From Ophiostoma sp. CBS 140.51 (lineage: Eukaryota; Ascomycota; Sordariomycetes; Ophiostomatales; Ophiostomataceae), in assembly GCA_029298735.1 (NCBI GenBank), contig JANSLP010000503.1:1-16692 (forward strand): 16,692 nt of DNA, given 5' to 3'. The position numbers and the translations under genes were made by a program. How positions within the stretch are numbered: the stretch's first letter is position 1; the number at the start of each line of letters is the position of its first letter. Shown here piece after piece: positions 7,866 through 16,692 of this stretch. Under the pieces are notes generated by a model. It did not search any database. It saw nothing but the letters and a program-made list of their open reading frames with translations, and was not told the origin of the DNA.

Positions 7866-9760
7866 GGCGAGGGATTGCGTGGATGTGTTGGGCTGGAAGA
7901 CCGATTTCGTAGATGCTGTGGATTTGACCTTTTTTGTCAAAGCGCGTCGAGCTGCGGTTCGTGATGAGGTAGGAAAGTGTAGAAGATGGTAGGAAAGGAG
8001 GGGAGGAGAGAGGTTAGCTTCTCCGATTTGGTTTGTCAAACGTGGCGCCGGTGCGCTGTGGGCTCGTTTTCGCTCGATGCGGGCGGTTTGCGTCTTTGTC
8101 CTTTCTTCAGAAACCCGTCGGATTAGGGGTCTGCCACTGGTTTGCTAATGATTATGTGGGAGGGAGACAGAAGGCGCAGGTGGGAGAGGGCGAGCTGGAT
8201 GGCGATAAAAACAAAGCAGCAGGCCGTTGGGAGAATTGGTGATGGGGGAGGGAGATGGATGGGCAAGGAAAGATGATGATGGAAGACAGCAAGGAGGAAA
8301 CGCGGCTGAGGCAGCGAGCGAGAGGCGAAAGAAAGCTTTGGCTGCAGGTTAGCCTGGAAAAAGACTGGGACTGGACCTTTTTGGGGTTGCTGTCGAACCC
8401 CGGCAACGTCGAAAACAGCTGCAGGTCGTGCACAAAGTCGCGGGTTTTGGGTTTGTGCCGCTGCAGCAAGAAGCAAAACAGGAAGCAAAGGGTAGAGAAG
8501 GTTAGAAAGTGAAGCAGAAAAAGCGTAGATGTCAAAATGATGGAAATCAAAATAGATCACATATGGTCACAAGGAAAGAGGCATGCGGAAGCAAGGAAGG
8601 CGCAATGGGCAGTTGAGAAGTGAACGGAGCTGGACTTCAGGGCAGGAGCCTTCGAGATATCGCAGAAGCTGATGGAATGGTGGCATGGCCTGGCCAAACA
8701 CAAAGCAAGAGCATGCCTGGACGGAAGGAGCGACCTGAGATGGCTGCCAACGTACAGCGAATATAGGAGCAGGCAAGGCGCAAAGGGGCGCTGTGCTGCT
8801 CCTACTCCAGCACACTGCACCTGCCGGAGCAACGCCCACGCGCTATTGGAATTGGATGAGGGGGGTTCTGCTAGCGCGTATTGGCTACATCTGCTGCTGG
8901 CGTTGGTGTGCGTGCCTGAACAAGTCACAGGTACCCACGTCGAACAGGCGCCCCTTCTGCCACCCAATTCACTCGCGTGACGTTAGTCCATGGCTGCCTT
9001 CCTGGCTGAAGTCGTCGCCGCCTGGTCTGCCTCTCCGCGCCGACCAGCCCACTTGGCCGTATTACTCATCCAATTTCGAGTCGCACCTATTCACCACCAA
9101 ACAGAACACCAGCAATTGAGCTTTTTGGCACATCTTCGTGATTTTTACGTTCTCACAGTAAGCTCTTATGATAACAAATTGGTATGTTTTATTTAGGCTT
9201 ATTTTCCCATTATTCACTGCATCGTGTAAGAGTATCTCTAACAGACCAGTCAATCATCTACATCTACTTGTTTTCACAGCACCAGGTGAGGCCTCATTCA
9301 CCTATCTAACAGCTTGACTCCAAAGTTAGGAGGAAGCGAAGTACCGTGCCCTGCATATGGAGCTGCCCCCAAGCGCGAACATCAATTGTTGCTGTCAGTG
9401 GCCTGCATGCAGGTGGACTATTGATACAGGAGCGGCCTCAGTCGGTTCACGTGACCTTGAATTAAAGATGATCACGATATTCTCGTTTCACTTGGTAATG
9501 ATTATTAAGAAATTTTCTTTTTTATAATTATATTGTAGAAGAGGTATCGAGGTTCAGTTTGACGGAGAAAGAATAATTAAACAGGAGAAAACAAATGCAA
9601 CACATAACGATACCGTGCCGTAGCTCCAGCCATAATCCGTTAGCAACAAACCCGCATAGCCATCCCAGACCAGCAAGAGAAATTCAGGAAAATAATAAAT
9701 AGAAATGCAATCATGAACGCCATTCAAGCGTGGAAATGGACAAACTCAAGCGCCTCCCTA
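7866..9760. other. Long intergenic: rpn3 promoter/leader and taf12 3' UTR
   Basis: No gene is supported in these 1,895 bp. From 7866 to about 8560 the minus strand is strongly pyrimidine-rich with C-rich runs, the usual form of a fungal promoter and leader, here for rpn3. From about 8560 to 9090 the composition is mixed and fairly GC-rich, with short open frames on both strands that show no family features. From about 9090 to 9760 the DNA becomes AT-rich, with a TCACGTGA palindrome at 9447-9454. The last part should be the taf12 3' UTR. Confidence 0.5.
9447..9454. promoter_or_regulatory. TCACGTGA palindrome, candidate bHLH site
   Basis: A perfect 8-bp palindrome with a CACGTG core sits in AT-rich intergenic DNA about 310 bp beyond the taf12 stop. 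Cbf1-like and other bHLH regulators bind such cores in fungi. There is no gene start nearby on either strand, so function is doubtful. Confidence 0.25.
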
Positions 9761-12376
9761 CTACGGGTCATTCTTGGTAGCCGACGTAACCTTGGCGGCC
9801 TGGATGACGCTCATCTTGGTGATCCAAGCCATGGACGGCTGCACCTTGCGGACGGTCCGCAATTCGTCAGACGAGTAACCAGGGATGCGGATGTTGTATG
9901 TGCGCTCCAGTACAAGCTGCAAATCGCGGATCTCGAGTACCTTAGACCCGCGTTCCTTGGCGTTGCGGCATGCGGAGTGCAGCACACTGTCGACGAACGA
10001 GTCGGCCAGGTTGAGAACAGACTGTAAATGTTAGTATGGGCAAAGTGATACAAATGTGAGAGCAAAGGGAGAAAAAAGAGTGTGACTCACCTCCTCGACT
10101 TCTGGCTGAAGCAGGTTGCCTTCGTGGCCCTCGGCCGTGCCACCGCACACCTGGCGAACCAGCTCATCCAGGCGCTTCTTGTTCAGCACGCGCTCACCCT
10201 CACCGTCGATCTGGATCGCGGGCACCTTGGCAATCGCTGGCTGGCCGAGAACACCACCAACGACACCGCTGCCACCCGTCAGCGTCGGACGGCCAGGCAC
10301 AAGGCCACCGCCGAGTGCCGTAGGCTGGGGCATCTGTGCAGCCTTCTCCGAAAGCTGCTTGGACATTTGGCGCGGCTCAGTCATCTTAGTATTGATACGC
10401 GCTGCCTCCTGAGTAGCGTTCGTTGGAGCACCGTTCTGACCTCCAGCACCGTTGTTGTTTGCTGCTGCCGCAGCGGCGGCGGCGGCTGTGACTTGTTGTT
10501 GCTGTTGCTGCTGCTGGTTCATAGCCGCCTGTTGCTGCTGCATCGACTGGTTCTGGGCCTGCTGTTGCTGTTGTGCGGTTGCAGCGTTATTGCCACCGCT
10601 AGGGGTAGCAGCGCCAGAGCCAGGTGTAGCACCATTGGCAGACGCGACGTGGCCCGACGGTGGGGTAGGCATCGCACCGTTGCTGATCGAGGCGGCGCGT
10701 TTCTTATTCGCCTCTTCAATTGCCTTTTGGTGCGAAAGGGCCCTGGGAGCTGCATTCACTGGCGTGGCAGCGTGCGGGGTCTGGGGCACGCGGCCAGCAG
10801 CGGCTGCCGCAGCAGCAGCAGCCGACGCAGGCGTCGGCGTGCCGGCCGTAGGAGGACCGCCAGACTTGTTGGCAGCCGCAAGAGTGGTGTTGATGGGGGT
10901 GGGAGGAGGGTGCACGGGCGTTTGCACGGCAGGCGGCTTGGACGCTTGCTTCGCCGCGCCCTGCATGGCCGCGGCAGGAATTACGGGTGGGGGGATGGGC
11001 GTTTGCTGAACGATCCCCGGCGCCGGCTTGTTTGGAGGACCCCCAGCGGCATTGTTGTTGGCGGGGCTGTTGATGGCCATGTTTGCGTTTCCGGCACCCT
11101 GTCGTGCGCCCGCAGCAATCGATTCCTTTTTCGCGGCTTCAATAGCGCCGTTGATGTTGGCCTGCGAATTCTGCATGTTTGTGGGCTCAGTCTTGACATT
11201 TTTCTGTTGTTGGCCTGCTGGTTGCTGGGCGGCAGTCGCTCCTGCCTGTTGTGGCGGTCTTTGCTGCTGCTGCTGTTGGCCACCTGCGGCACCTCCCGCC
11301 GCTTGTTGCTGCTGCTGTTGTTGCAACATTTTCTGCTGCATAAACAGCTTGGTCTGCTCCTGCTGTTTCCGATAGGCAGCCACAAAGCGGGATGAGTCAT
11401 CCAGCAATTTCTGCATCATATCGCGGCGGTCCTTGTAGGCCTTTGCGTCCTCGGCCGTGATTTGGTTGTTGGTTGAGCGCACCTTGTAGTTGGCATCCAG
11501 CTTGTTGATGTTGTTCCTCGCCATTTCAATCTGTGTCAGTGACACACCGAGCTTCTTGCGCACGTCCTCCTGCCACTTCGCCTTAATCTCCGGTGGCTTA
11601 TCAGCAAACGCCGGTGGAGGCAGGTAGGTCAGCAGGTTGAGGCTCTGCAGCACGTTGTCTGAGAACTTGGGAGGCTGCTGCGGCCGCGGCTGTTGTTGTG
11701 GGCCTGCCGCACCCGGCTGTGCTTGCTGTTGGGGCCCGGCAGGCGGCGAACCTGCTGCACCGGGTCTTGCCGCAGCATTGGCATTGCCAGCCGCAGCAGC
11801 AGCCGCGTTTGCGGCCCGAAGCTGAGCCTGCTGCTGCTGCTGCTGCTGGAGCTGCTGGTGTTGGGCCTGGGCCTGGGCTTGTGCTTGAGCCTGTGCCTGG
11901 GCCTGTGCTTGGGCCTGTGCCTGGGCCTGAGCCTGGTTCTGCAGCTGACCTTGGGCAGCCTGCGCCTGTTGAAGCTGTTGCTGAGCAACTGCTTGTGCGT
12001 CACCTTGCGGCATTTGCTGGCCCTGCTGCTGCTGTTGCATCTGCTGCTTGAGCAATTGCTGTCTCTGCACGGCAGCCATGCGCCGCTCGCGGATCTTGCG
12101 CGCTAGGACGGGCGTGAATTCCTGGATCTTCCTCCGGGCATTCTCGCGCTCGGGCGATCCCTCGGGGCTTTCCTCCACGGTCGTCCAGAGCACGCGTAAA
12201 CCATTTTCGTATTTGCCGCGCTCCTGGGGCGTCAACTCCTTGATATTGCGCATCTGCTCCGGACGGTACATGATGGGTTGCTGCGGCTGCTGCGGCTGTT
12301 GTGACAGCTGCTGCTGCATGGGCACGCCGGCGGCGCCCGGCGTACCGGCAGTCTGTTGCGGGCTGCCCTGATTCAT
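9761..12376 (-). CDS. taf12: Taf12, TFIID/SAGA histone-fold subunit with long Q-rich N-terminus (2 exons)
   Basis: Spliced model of 848 residues: exons 10091-12376 and 9761-10021. The 69-nt intron has GTGAGT, a CTAAC branch site and ACAG. The histone fold lies at about 728-806: helix 1 around RVLNKKRLDELVRQV, helix 2 around SVLNLADSFVDSVLHSACRN and helix 3 around VLEIRDLQLVLERTYNI, followed by RIPGYSSDELRTVRK. This matches TAF12 (H2B-like), which pairs with TAF4 in TFIID and with Ada1 in SAGA. The intron falls between helices 1 and 2. Residues 35-100 hold a conserved-looking charged segment (RPEQMRNIKELTPQERGKYE onward). Residues about 101-725 are mostly low-complexity: poly-Gln, 12 Gln-Ala repeats (148-171), poly-Ala and Pro/Thr-rich runs. 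Human TAF12 is about 160 residues and yeast Taf12 about 540, so this is a long fungal form. Start: ATG at 12374-12376. Confidence 0.94.
10450..10575 (-). repeat. Poly-Ala and poly-Gln coding repeats in taf12
   Basis: In taf12 sense this encodes runs of Gln (QQQQQAQNQ, then QQQAA, then a longer Gln run) leading into a poly-Ala block and an Asn triplet. The DNA is built of CAG/CAA and GCN codons. Codon mixing argues for selection on the protein or an old expansion rather than a fresh microsatellite. Confidence 0.7.
11829..11849 (-). repeat. (CAG)7 poly-Gln tract in taf12
   Basis: Seven consecutive CTG triplets on the plus strand, CAG in taf12 sense, encode a pure glutamine run just after the Gln-Ala repeat. 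Pure triplets can change length by slippage, so this site may vary between strains. Confidence 0.75.
11861..11935 (-). repeat. Gln-Ala hexanucleotide repeat in taf12 (12 units)
   Basis: Twenty-five codons alternate CAR (Gln) and GCN (Ala), giving 12 Gln-Ala dipeptides plus one Gln. Unit sequences vary at third positions (CAGGCC, CAGGCA, CAGGCT, CAAGCA, CAAGCC). It sits within the disordered N-terminal half of Taf12, at residues about 148-172. Confidence 0.85.
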
Positions 12377-12829
12377 GCTGGGCGCGATCGCAGGGAGGTG
12401 CTCAAAAACGGGAGGAGAATGGTAGTCGATGGAATGTGCGGCGCTAGACTAGAAAAATTGATATCGTCGATGGCGAAAGGGGGAAGAGGAGGCTTCAATG
12501 ACGGAACAGTTTCCTGCCAAGTGGGTTGCTCGGTCGCAAATAATGTATCGCAATTCGTGCGCTGGTGACGGCCGTTGGAAACAAAAAGGGTTTGATCGAA
12601 ATCGGTTCGCTGGTTGCTCGTGCACAAACTCCCTGCTCGCCACGGATGTAGCAAGAATACGAGAGTTCTTTAACGATGGAGATGGTTGTCAAGAAAATTG
12701 GAAAACGGATGGTGATGGATGTCAATGTTGGAAACGCGGTCGCCTTTCGTGCATGGTAGCCTTCCAGCTAGTAGTCGCAAAAATCATGCGCCACAATCCA
12801 GCCACAGACATACCGTATACATGCATACA

Positions 12830-12843
12830 TGCTTATATAAGCA
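12830..12843. promoter_or_regulatory. TATA-containing palindrome upstream of taf12
   Basis: TGCTTATATAAGCA is a perfect 14-bp palindrome with a TATATAA box on both strands, next to the smaller palindromes gtatac and atgcat (12816-12827). It lies about 455 bp upstream of the taf12 ATG, so it could be a core promoter element if the taf12 leader is about 400 nt. Its symmetry would also allow plus-strand transcription. This is inference from sequence only. Confidence 0.35.
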
Positions 12844-13519
12844 CTAACTCAACTGTAACACATCAACCCTCTCTTTCACCTGAATGCTACAAATAAAAGG
12901 TGTACCTTGTTTTTTACAATACATTAATGAAGGAAAACCATAATAAACTGTTGATACTTATTTTTGCAGAAAGTGTGGCTGTGGTTGTGCTGTGTGGCTA
13001 GGTACACAATGCGAATCACTTAGATCATATCTAGGGCCTGGGGCATGTTGTTGCTTCACGTGTGTGGGTGAGTGACTCTCATCTGCGAGTTTCCGTGGCA
13101 AAGTAAAAGCTAAGAAATATGGCTATCTAAGTATCCAAAACGTCCTGTGGCCATGGGATGGGAAAACGCAGTGACCGTGGACGCCGTGTCCCAAATCTAT
13201 GAGGTATCTTGGCATCATAAACATGAATTAGGAGAGAAGGGGAGGTAGAGAGTGAGAAAAGAAAGAAAGTAAATAAGGGATTGGAGGGAAAGAATAACAA
13301 CGAAAGAAACTTCCAGTGAAATGAATCAGGCTGTAAATATAAAGAAAAGAATAATAGAAACCCAAGATTCCAAATCAGGACAGCCCGATAATGATACAGA
13401 CCTAATGGCCTGGGATAATTCCGTCCCATCAGAAAGCAAACAAGAATCGACGTTACCTTGCACGCGATCTGTATCAAAGCCGAAATGTCAAAAAGAAAGA
13501 AAAGAAATAAGGAAAAAAG

Positions 13520-13555
13520 TAAAAAAAAAACAAAAAAAAAAAACAAAACAAAACA
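13520..13555. repeat. Poly(dA) tract
   Basis: Two long adenine runs separated by single C residues continue into short A-runs (aaacaaaacaaaac). Poly(dA:dT) tracts tend to exclude nucleosomes. This one lies about 370 bp beyond the stop of the 419-residue gene and more than 1.1 kb upstream of taf12. Confidence 0.7.
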
Positions 13556-13924
13556 GATCTATATTGCTTGCTCTATGCTCCATGCCCCAAAGTTATACTA
13601 TGCAAGGACTGAGCCTGTGCATAGAAACAAAAACAGTGAAAGCAAAGAAAACCAGGTAGAAATAGAAGATGAAAAGTGAAAAGAGATGATTGTAAAGAGA
13701 CATAAGATAGATGCCTAAGAGATTTGAACGATGATGCTATAGTAGCATATGGCCTAGACGATGGTCGAGAGTTGCATGTATCGGGCATAATGTCATGAGA
13801 ACTCGTGTGAAGTGTCGTAAGGCATCAATGGAAGGATGCAAGATAACAACGCATAACTCATTCATAGATTCGTAGCATGGTCATATATTTTGTGAGAAAG
13901 CCGGCCTCTCGAAGACCATTCGTA

Positions 13925-15184
13925 TCATGGGGAGTCGACCTCCATGCTGATGTATTCCAGGGTGTAGTATGGGAGTTCCCGGGCCAGAGCCTCACCATCT
14001 CGAGTCAGCTCCTTTACGTCGTCTTCGTTGTCGCTCGTATCTGGCTCTTCGAGCTCGTCAATTCGGGGCGGCGGCGGATCTTGAAACTGAAGGCTGTGGC
14101 GGTCTCCGATGCGACGTCGTAGGCGGCGAGCACTCGATCCGACCTCGCTTGCATCAAGCGTGGCGCTGAGGTCTTCATTGTCCGTGTCGCTGCCAATGCT
14201 CTCACTGATTGTGCGTTTGCTGATGCTTCCAGAAGTCATGCGGCGCCGACGTCTATCAGCACGCTGCTTGAGGCGGAACAGATTGTACGCGGCCTCATCA
14301 AAATCGGACCCATCTTCATCATCCTCGTCGATAAGTGCCTCCTCGTCCGAGTCACCTCTGAATGAGAAACCTCGGAGGCCACTCATGACACTGCGATCGA
14401 TTTCAGGGAGCCTAGATAGGCGAGCAGAAGACCGCCGACGTGGTGCTCTACCCATATTGAACTTTCCGCTTCGATTTTGATTTGGGTCCGGCGTCTTTTC
14501 ACGCTCAGACTCGGCCTCCTCGATTTCGTAAGGTAGAATTACCTGGACGCGGCCATTGTCGCTGTCAAAGTCGCTGACCTCTTCGATGATCAAGGCGGCA
14601 GCTTCGACAAATAGTAGGCGTGTCGAAGATTGAGTAGGATCGCGGCTCATGGAAGCTCGCCTGCTGCTGTTGGACTTTGTCCTGCTTCCACCAGGTGTGT
14701 ATGCTGGTGAAGCCGAACCGCTCGTTTGGCCTGCACGCCGTCGAAGGGGAGCCGGTCGCGATGTTATCGGCGGACTGGACAGTTCTGCAGAACTTGATGA
14801 TTTCGAGATGCTGCCACTGGCTACCGAGTCAGAGTCGGAGTCGGACTCAATATCATCGTCATCATCAGCATCATCATCAGCATCTTCGACCTTCGTAGCC
14901 AGATTGATGCTGGGGATGCCGTTTATAGAAGAACCAGCCGATCGTGGCGATAATTCGTCCGGTCGGAAGGGTGTCGTCCGGAATGGGATCCCATTTGCGC
15001 CAGCGGCGCCTGGGGATACAGAAAAGCGGAGATCCCGGCCACTGGCGCCGGAAAATCGTGGTGAAGAAGACAGCGAGTGCCGGACGTTGAGAGGTTGGCT
15101 GTGAAGACCAGCGGCAGGTCGCCGGCCAGGAGAAGCCGTGATGGGGGTTTCGGGCGGTGAGACGGGATCCATAGTGCGAGACAT
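13925..15184 (-). CDS. Disordered, highly charged protein of unknown function
   Basis: This uninterrupted 419-residue frame has good codon use and an A three bases before its ATG (15182-15184); Met5 is an alternative start. I do not recognise a domain. Residues 1-95 are Ser/Pro-rich with many proline-directed sites (VSPPETP, ASPGRR, SSSPRF, VSPGA, LSPRS). An Asp/Ser acidic block spans 99-120. Residues 140-185 are Ser/Arg-rich. A less disordered segment (about 187-226) contains TRLLFVEAAALIIEEVSDF and VQVILPYEIEE. A second basic region (245-260) is followed by an acidic stretch (278-298) leading into DEAAYNLFRLKQRADRRRRR, a possible amphipathic helix with a nuclear-localisation-like basic run. 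The C-terminus (395-419) contains ELPYYTLEYISMEVDSP, which looks constrained. Composition suggests a nuclear, phosphorylated protein; that is inference. The gene is real in my view, but its function is unknown. Confidence 0.8.
   Translation of the reverse strand: MSRTMDPVSPPETPITASPGRRPAAGLHSQPLNVRHSLSSSPRFSGASGRDLRFSVSPGAAGANGIPFRTTPFRPDELSPRSAGSSINGIPSINLATKVEDADDDADDDDDIESDSDSDSVASGSISKSSSSAELSSPPITSRPAPLRRRAGQTSGSASPAYTPGGSRTKSNSSRRASMSRDPTQSSTRLLFVEAAALIIEEVSDFDSDNGRVQVILPYEIEEAESEREKTPDPNQNRSGKFNMGRAPRRRSSARLSRLPEIDRSVMSGLRGFSFRGDSDEEALIDEDDEDGSDFDEAAYNLFRLKQRADRRRRRMTSGSISKRTISESIGSDTDNEDLSATLDASEVGSSARRLRRRIGDRHSLQFQDPPPPRIDELEEPDTSDNEDDVKELTRDGEALARELPYYTLEYISMEVDSP
14848..14884 (-). 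repeat. Acidic triplet repeat (GAT/GAC/GCT) in the 419-residue gene
   Basis: The plus strand has a run of atc/gtc/agc triplets that, in gene sense, encodes an Asp-rich block with interspersed Ala (residues about 101-112). It is a coding trinucleotide repeat. Confidence 0.7.
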
Positions 15185-16692
15185 TTTGTGTGTATGACCG
15201 GCAGGGAGTGGGATAGTCTGAGGTCGGCGACGGCGGGGGAGACGGGATAGGATGGGTTGTTTTGGGCCGCCAATTTTTCGACAAAGTTCTTCAATCCGCT
15301 TCCCGTTTTCTCCAGTTGAAGATGTCTTCTGGTGGCAGCAGAATCGGGTCCCTTTGGTGCTGGGAGCCAGGTGCTCCTTTCAACCACCACTCTCAATCTG
15401 CAGGTGGTGGCTCGGTTGGTGCGTAGTGTGGTGAAAATCGACAATGTCTTTGTGTGCCGAGATGTATCCCTTGAGATCGAATTTTTGATCCGATCCGATA
15501 TATTTTGACGCCTTATTTGACACCAGGGGCCAACCACAAATTGTCTCGAGGTGTGGGATCACCGCTTATCGCGAGTGATGTGGGGGGTTTGTGTGAATTT
15601 TTGTGCGTGCTCGTGTGCAGATATGCGTATATTCTGCTGCTGTCTCTATGCAGCGGCAGGGACGACGATACCGGAGTAGAGGAATCGCAGAGGCTGTGGG
15701 TTTCTGAGTGAGGCAAGAGTATGAGGTGTATTAGAGAAGGCGGCAAGAAGCGAGGCCGTTCTTCAAGGAGAATAAAAAAAGGACTGAGAGGAGTTCAGGG
15801 ATCCAGCACCCGATGTTTGAGCCTCCAACAAGAGGAATGTATTGAACTCTGGTTGGTTGTCATGATAAACTTAGTGCCAAGTGCGATGCAGGATTTCGCG
15901 CAGCAAGAGGCAGCTCGGGGCAGGATAGAGGATGAATAAGAGAGAGAGAAGATGAGGAAACAGAAGAAGTGAAGACGGGTTCAGTGCCCGAAGAAGCTCG
16001 AATGAGAGCCAAAGAGACCTAAAGGGAAGGGGGGGGCAGCGGCAGAAGGAGGGGCAATGCACTAGGAAAACAATGGAAGGAGACAAAGGATTTAAAAGCA
16101 AACAGAATCAAAGGACAGGCCTTTTGGACGAGGGCCGTCAGGTTGCGTTATGGGTGGACGAGGCGAGGAAAGATGCTTTTGGGAGGATGGGTGCAGATGG
16201 GTGCAGGAAGTCGACGGGGTCGACGTGGATGTGAGGAGCGTGGGCTTGGGAGCAAAAGCAAGCGGGCTTGCAGATGTCAGATCTGAGCCGTGCGTTGTCG
16301 AGTGGCCGGTGGTGGTTCTTGTGTACGATTTTTGGGCACCGGGGGTGGTTCGTGTTGACGAGTACACCGGTTGATGCTGTGTACGCTGCAATCCGCAGGT
16401 ATCCTGCAACTGATGCAACAGCTGCAAGAGCTGCAACTGGTGTTGCTGATCCCGGGACACGGAAATTGAAAGACTGCCAGTTATCACAGCGGGCGGGTGG
16501 ACACAAAAGAAAGGCAAGTGACTGGCTCGTGTCGGCCGCTTCTGATGGGGGGAAAAGCTGCAGACCAGCCCGAAGGAATGGGGAGGGGTGGGAGGAGGGG
16601 GAGAGGAGAAGGCGTGTTGATGCAAGTTAAAAGCACGTTAGAGACGGCGCCACGGAACGTGAGGAGAGGATGAGTGGAGGGTGCTAGAATGC
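15185..16692. other. Upstream region of the 419-residue gene
   Basis: No gene is supported in these 1,508 bp. In the sense of the 419-residue gene the DNA is pyrimidine-rich, strongest from about 15720 to 16110, as in fungal promoters and leaders. A minus-strand open frame at 16092-16625 gives a Ser/Thr/Pro/His/Gln-rich product that I attribute to the pyrimidine bias. A Leu/Gln-coding motif repeats at 16404-16439. The window ends before any further gene is clear. Confidence 0.5.

Larger units (their letters stand above)
12377..13924. other. Intergenic: taf12 promoter/leader and 3' UTR of the 419-residue gene
   Basis: No gene is supported in these 1,548 bp. The first 500 bp upstream of taf12 have mixed composition. 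A TATA-like perfect palindrome lies at 12830-12843. A-rich DNA with long A runs covers about 13480-13560. The part next to the 419-residue gene's stop (about 13560-13924) is AT-rich and suits its 3' UTR. Open frames here are Lys-rich or Phe/Leu-rich products of the A-rich bias. Confidence 0.55.

Noticed and set aside
7866..8039. In-frame extension of rpn3 upstream of the chosen ATG (58 codons)
   Set aside because: The longer frame begins with TTG, not ATG, and lies in a pyrimidine-rich leader. ATG at 7863-7865 is the first in-frame ATG and has a good context.
8269..8320. Possible C/D-box small nucleolar RNA (ATGATGA and CTGA about 45 nt apart)
   Set aside because: Both motifs are short and common in purine-rich DNA. 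There is no clear terminal stem and no identified rRNA guide.
8123..8560. Two overlapping minus-strand frames (132-145 codons) upstream of rpn3
   Set aside because: Their products are Leu/Phe/Pro/Ser-rich from pyrimidine-rich DNA and show no family features. The region fits a promoter and leader.
10082..11395. A 437-codon plus-strand open frame antisense to taf12
   Set aside because: It is Leu/Arg/Gly/Cys-rich, as expected when CAG/CAA and GCN repeats are read from the other strand. The opposite strand encodes a clear Taf12.
16092..16625. A 177-codon minus-strand frame near the right edge
   Set aside because: Its Ser/Thr/Pro/His/Gln composition follows the strand's pyrimidine bias, and I see no conserved motif. 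It cannot be excluded if RNA supports it.
1..16692. A biosynthetic gene cluster, defence island, transposon or other exotic system
   Set aside because: No transposase, polyketide or peptide synthase, NLR-like or repeat-array feature is visible. The recognisable genes are unrelated housekeeping genes.

Overview
The window looks like ordinary nuclear DNA from a filamentous ascomycete, probably a sordariomycete-type mould; I cannot fix the genus from sequence alone. The signs are GC-rich third codon positions, short introns (57-114 nt) with GT..AG ends and CTAAC or CTAAT branch points, AT-rich 3' flanks, long pyrimidine-rich leaders, and proteins with fungal Gln-, Asn- and Ser-rich insertions.

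Six complete protein genes are supported, all on the minus strand. From left to right they are: gpi1 (396-2759, GPI-anchor N-acetylglucosaminyltransferase subunit); a three-exon gene for a 92-residue membrane protein (2817-3232); mdm35 (4318-4777, four exons, twin CX9C protein of the mitochondrial intermembrane space); rpn3 (5938-7865, three exons, 26S proteasome lid subunit); taf12 (9761-12376, two exons, TFIID/SAGA histone-fold subunit with a very long Gln-rich N-terminus); and a 419-residue disordered, highly charged protein of unknown function (13925-15184). A short open frame at bases 1-84 on the plus strand looks like the 3' end of a convergent neighbour.

The recognisable genes are unrelated housekeeping functions: GPI-anchor synthesis in the ER, lipid transfer in mitochondria, protein degradation and transcription initiation. 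They do not form a pathway or cluster. The closest pair is the small membrane-protein gene and gpi1, 57 bp apart in tandem. Elsewhere the gene-free intervals are about 1.1-1.9 kb and hold promoters, leaders and 3' UTRs. I found no tRNA, rRNA, transposon, CRISPR or secondary-metabolite genes.

I found no convincing new biological system. The points most worth a second look are a stop-free, multiple-of-three intron in rpn3, the tight membrane-protein/gpi1 tandem, the 12-unit Gln-Ala repeat in Taf12, the uncharacterised small membrane protein and the charged 419-residue protein.
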